Of a stretch of 64,000 nt of DNA, positions 59,370 through 64,000 are shown one piece after another. The notes beneath the pieces were generated by a model. That model worked only from the letters and a program-made list of their open reading frames with translations, was not told the DNA's origin and made no database searches. Source of the stretch: Dyella_A ginsengisoli (lineage in GTDB: Bacteria > Pseudomonadota > Gammaproteobacteria > Xanthomonadales > Rhodanobacteraceae); contig NZ_JADIKM010000003.1 in the NCBI RefSeq assembly GCF_044904665.1, forward strand, positions 124,001 to 188,000, given 5' to 3'. Both the position numbers and the translations under genes were made by a program. Each line of letters begins with the position of its first letter. Within the stretch, counting starts at the first letter, position 1.

Positions 59370-60192
59370 GTCGCCCCTTCAGGACGCCTTGGCTAATGTG
59401 CCGACCGACTATCGAAACAGGATCATCAAGTCCTATCTCGAATTGAAAGCACGCCAAGCAGAAGCCAAACACGACGCCGCGGGGGTTAGCGCAGGGAAAC
59501 TTTGCGAAACCGTTGTTCGCCTGTTGCAGCATGAACTGAAGAAGACAGTTACGCCCTTCGGTCAACAGATATCGAACTTCGCAGGGGAGTGCGAGAGCTT
59601 TTCCCAAGTGCCAAAGGCCATGGGTAACGAATCACTCCGAATTGTCATCCCGCGTGCGCTCAACTATCTGTACACGTTGAGGAACAAGCGCGGTATCGGT
59701 CATGCAGGTGGTGATGTCGATGCAAATGCGATCGATGGTGCCACCATAACAAGAGTTGCCGACTGGATCGTCTGCGAGCTCATCAGAATCTTCCATACGA
59801 TGTCGCTCGAAGAAGCCGACGCACTGGTGTCGTCTCTGTCTTCGCGCGACATTCCGGATATCTGGGAGGTTGGTGGCAAGAAACGAGTCCTTCGGAATGA
59901 CCTGGACTTCAAGCAGAAGACTCTATTGTTGCTGTACGCGTCGGTAGAAAGCGCCGTGCTCGCCGAGGATCTGTACTCGTGGTCAAAGTACAGCAATTTC
60001 GCCGTCTATCGAAAGAGTGTTCTCGGCCAACTTGATACCGGCAATTTCGTCGAGTACGACAGAGAAAGCGATACCGTGATCATTTCTCCAATCGGCATCA
60101 AGTGCGTTGAGGAGGAAATCCTGCGAACGCCGGTGCGGGCGGTGGCTAACCATTCGCTCAAGCGGGCGTCCCGAAAACGGGCCGCCGCTTAG
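59350..60192 (+). CDS. Cassette 3, gene B: HEPN-like protein with C-terminal winged helix
   Basis: The 280-aa protein has a helical N-terminal region. RNKRGIGH at residues 111-118 is an R-N-x(5)-H arrangement of the kind used by HEPN ribonucleases, set in a helix pair (IPRALNYLYTL...TRVADWIVCELIRIF). The C-terminal part, about 185-257 (TLLLLYASVESAVLAEDLYSWSKYSNFAVYRKSVLGQLDTGNFVEYDRESDTVIISPIG), resembles a winged helix. It overlaps gene A by 20 bases, pointing to one unit. An RNA-cutting defence or toxin role is the best guess (inference). The stop lies inside attC3. Confidence 0.78.
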   Translation: MNTPKPKSPLQDALANVPTDYRNRIIKSYLELKARQAEAKHDAAGVSAGKLCETVVRLLQHELKKTVTPFGQQISNFAGECESFSQVPKAMGNESLRIVIPRALNYLYTLRNKRGIGHAGGDVDANAIDGATITRVADWIVCELIRIFHTMSLEEADALVSSLSSRDIPDIWEVGGKKRVLRNDLDFKQKTLLLLYASVESAVLAEDLYSWSKYSNFAVYRKSVLGQLDTGNFVEYDRESDTVIISPIGIKCVEEEILRTPVRAVANHSLKRASRKRAAA

Positions 60193-60206
60193 CTCAAACG
60201 TTAGAC
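60144..60206 (+). other. attC site 3
   Basis: GGCTAAC (60144-60150) and GTTAGAC (60200-60206) are the cores. GCTCAAGCGG and CCGCTTAGC form the inner arms with one extrahelical base, and CCCGAAAACGGG makes a terminal hairpin. The site overlaps the end of gene B. The right core fits GTTRRRY exactly. Confidence 0.85.
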
Positions 60207-60225
60207 CTGCAGGGAAGATCTACGC

Positions 60226-60312
60226 ATGTTTGTATACACGGAGCTAAGCAAACAAGAGACTCGGCGCATGCAGCTACTCGAGGATCACTCGAGGATCAGG
60301 GGTCAGGTTTGA
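60226..60312 (+). pseudogene. Cassette 4, truncated open frame
   Basis: Right after the attC3 core comes AGGGAAG and an ATG, then 28 codons (MFVYTELSKQETRRMQLLED...) before a stop. The length is too short for a normal cassette gene, and no fourth attC follows. The frame contains an 11-bp tandem duplication. It looks like the start of a cassette gene whose remainder was lost when the array was joined to the chromosomal sequence at about 60290-60320. Confidence 0.6.
60277..60298. repeat. Tandem duplication of 11 bp at the array's right end
   Basis: CTCGAGGATCA occurs twice without spacing. It may be a slippage product or the footprint of a recombination or insertion that cut cassette 4. The following AGGGGTCAGGTTTGACTTTC is of a kind often seen near REP-associated transposase genes, though none is present. 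Confidence 0.6.
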
Positions 60313-60480
60313 CTTTCAATGGCTCGGCTCGGACGGCTTGCTGATTTGAAGGGCGGTTACGGCCTGGGACCCAGCGGATGAAGGCTGCCTAAGAGACATC
60401 GGTTCTTCTCACAACCTTGCCCGGCGATTCACACCACCCGCTGCACGCTCCGATGCTCCACCCACGCGGAGGATCAAGCC

Positions 60481-60993
60481 ATGCCGAGCAAGAGCGCCAT
60501 CCAGCGGGCCCGTCGGGACAAGCGTGAGGGCAAGTCGCCCAGCACTCAGGCGGGGGAGTTTGTTCGCGAGGAGATCGAGCACGTGCGCGAGGGCAAGCAC
60601 GGAGCGCGGTCGACCAAGCAGGCGATCGCGATCGGCCTGTCCGAGGCCCGCAGGGCGGGCGTGGATGTTCCGGCCAAGGGCAAGGCCGCGAAAAAATCCA
60701 CCGCCAAAAGGTCCACGGCCAAGAAGGCAACGGCGAAGCAGTCCGCGGCACGCCAGTCGTCGGAGACGAAGGCCACCCGCAGCCGCGCCGCCACCAAGGC
60801 GCTGAAGAAGGAAGGCAGCGCCGCGGCGTCCAAGCGCGCGCTGTCGCGCCAGGGCCACGAGGCGGCCTCCCAACGCACCGCGGCCGACCGCAGCGCCGCG
60901 GCCAGGAAGGCGGCGCGGACCAAGGGTGCTGCGGGCCGTTCGGCCGCCGCGAAGAAGGCGGCTCGAACGCGCGCCCAGCGTGCCGGTCATTGA
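60481..60993 (+). CDS. Histone H1-like Lys/Ala-rich protein (DUF6496-like start)
   Basis: The 170-aa protein has a conserved N-terminal part (GEFVREEIEHVREGKHGARSTKQAIAIGLSEARRAGV, about 26-62). A Lys/Ala/Arg-rich low-complexity tail (about 63-168) follows, like bacterial histone H1-like proteins. It probably binds DNA or RNA through the basic tail. GGAGGA lies before ATG 60481. It marks the return of high GC after the cassette array. Confidence 0.8.
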   Translation: MPSKSAIQRARRDKREGKSPSTQAGEFVREEIEHVREGKHGARSTKQAIAIGLSEARRAGVDVPAKGKAAKKSTAKRSTAKKATAKQSAARQSSETKATRSRAATKALKKEGSAAASKRALSRQGHEAASQRTAADRSAAARKAARTKGAAGRSAAAKKAARTRAQRAGH

Positions 60994-61023
60994 GGCGCGC
61001 CGGCGGAGAGGCGCGCCGGCGGA
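60992..61023. repeat. Tandem 16-bp repeat after the H1-like gene
   Basis: GAGGCGCGCCGGCGGA is present twice in tandem, starting at the stop codon. The unit includes the palindrome GGCGCGCC. Its meaning is unknown. Confidence 0.7.
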
Positions 61024-61169
61024 TCGCATGCACCGCGGGCATGACGCCCGCGCCCAATGCCGACCGTGGTGCCATGACGGGTCCGGAGCGCCCGCTCGCG
61101 CTGGCGCGCTGAATGCCCGCGCGGGAGAGAGGGCGATGCGGCCGCCATGAACGCGCCGTGCACAGACGC

Positions 61170-61200
61170 TTGACTCTGGAGTCCACTCCAGGGTCTAGAG
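61170..61200 (+). promoter_or_regulatory. MerR-type promoter/operator of the copper operon
   Basis: TTGACT (61170-61175) and CTAGAG (61195-61200) stand 19 bp apart. The over-long spacer holds the perfect dyad CTGGAGTCCACTCCAG (61176-61191). This is the classic layout for DNA distortion by a MerR/CueR regulator. Transcription would begin close to 61206-61208, at or next to the start codon. Confidence 0.82.
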
Positions 61201-61207
61201 TGGCGTC

Positions 61208-61626
61208 ATGAACACGCGAAGCTCCCTCACCATCGGTACCGTCGCCAAGCGCGCCGGCGTTCCCATCGACACCATCCGCTACTACGAGCGCGAGGGCCTG
61301 CTGCCCGAGCCGCTGCGCCGCGCGTCGGGCTATCGCAGCTACGGCGAGGGCACGGTGGCGCAGCTGCGCTTCATCCGTCGGGCCAAGGCGCTGGGTTTCA
61401 CGCTGGAAGAAATTCGCGACCTGCTCGCCCTCTCCGCCGATCGCCAGCGCGGGGTGAAGGCCGTGAAGCAACGCGCCGAGGAGCGGCTGGCGGCGATCGA
61501 GACGCGCATCGCCGAGCTGCAGCGGGTGCGCGATGGACTGGTGGAACTGGTGGCTTCGTGTCCCGGCCACGGCGCGCCTGAGCAGTGCCCGATCCTGCGC
61601 GCGCTCAACGACGAGGAGAACGTCTG

Positions 61627-61627
<1 letters not shown>
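61208..61627 (+). CDS. MerR family metal-responsive regulator (CueR-like)
   Basis: The 139-aa protein has a winged HTH (about 7-70: TIGTVAKRAGVPIDTIRYYEREGLLPEPLRRASGYRSYGEG) and a long dimerisation helix. The metal loop SCPGHGAPEQCPIL near 117-131 has two cysteines spaced about as in CueR, which binds Cu(I)/Ag(I). No ribosome site precedes ATG 61208, which lies next to the predicted transcription start, so translation is probably leaderless. Its stop overlaps the start of the ATPase (TGATG). Confidence 0.9.

Positions 61628-64000
<2,373 letters not shown>

Overview
This window is a 64 kb piece of a GC-rich gammaproteobacterial chromosome. By family content it most likely belongs to the Lysobacterales/Xanthomonadales, Rhodanobacteraceae-like (inference). 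The pointers are short highly GC-rich intergenic regions, a REP hairpin of the GTAGGAGCGxCTTCAG type, a UvrA2-class ATPase, a PQQ glucose dehydrogenase, a YHS-rich copper ATPase and a chromosomal integron-cassette remnant. No rRNA, tRNA, CRISPR array, prophage or complete insertion sequence was seen.

Layout. Positions 1-15.2 kb hold mixed housekeeping and stress genes: MsrA (cut by the window edge), a metallo-beta-lactamase-fold hydrolase, TfoX, nitronate monooxygenase, an output-less Cache-HAMP sensor with a small partner, UvrA2, a possible secreted JAMM-like protein, a glutathione transferase, a tautomerase, OsmC with an AraC regulator, and a secreted amidohydrolase. Positions 15.6-31 kb carry a Met/His-rich cytochrome c, an acyltransferase, a CoA-transferase, a penicillin acylase, a two-DTG aspartic protease, a MarR/SnoaL divergent pair with twin operators, a YdeP-type molybdenum oxidoreductase, an ACT-V4R protein, and membrane glucose dehydrogenase. 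Positions 31-37.4 kb form a same-strand block: a cNMP-domain thioredoxin-reductase-like flavoprotein, a 101-aa protein, a YbdK-type carboxylate-amine ligase, an ATP-grasp-like protein, and an epimerase. Positions 37.6-57.8 kb hold MAPEG, a LysR/DoxX pair with a decayed SDR, a GGDEF-EAL protein, lipoprotein MsrA, NAT, barnase/barstar, DUF72, secreted hydrolases, MscS, endonuclease V and an ABC exporter.

The accessory part is 57.8-60.4 kb. Base composition drops visibly, and three attC-like sites punctuate cassettes that all read on the + strand. Cassette 1 is a glycine-zipper membrane peptide. Cassette 2 is a GNAT acetyltransferase. Cassette 3 is an overlapping two-gene unit encoding a winged-helix-like protein and a protein with an RNxxxxxH HEPN-type motif. 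Cassette 4 is truncated. No integron integrase lies in the window, so this is an integrase-less attC cluster (CALIN type). The cassette-3 pair is the best candidate for an undescribed (possibly antiphage or toxin-antitoxin) system.

The right end (60.5-64 kb) has a histone-H1-like protein. After it comes a copper module: a MerR/CueR-type regulator expressed from a MerR-type promoter that probably makes a leaderless mRNA, overlapping a P1B-ATPase with three N-terminal YHS domains that runs off the window.
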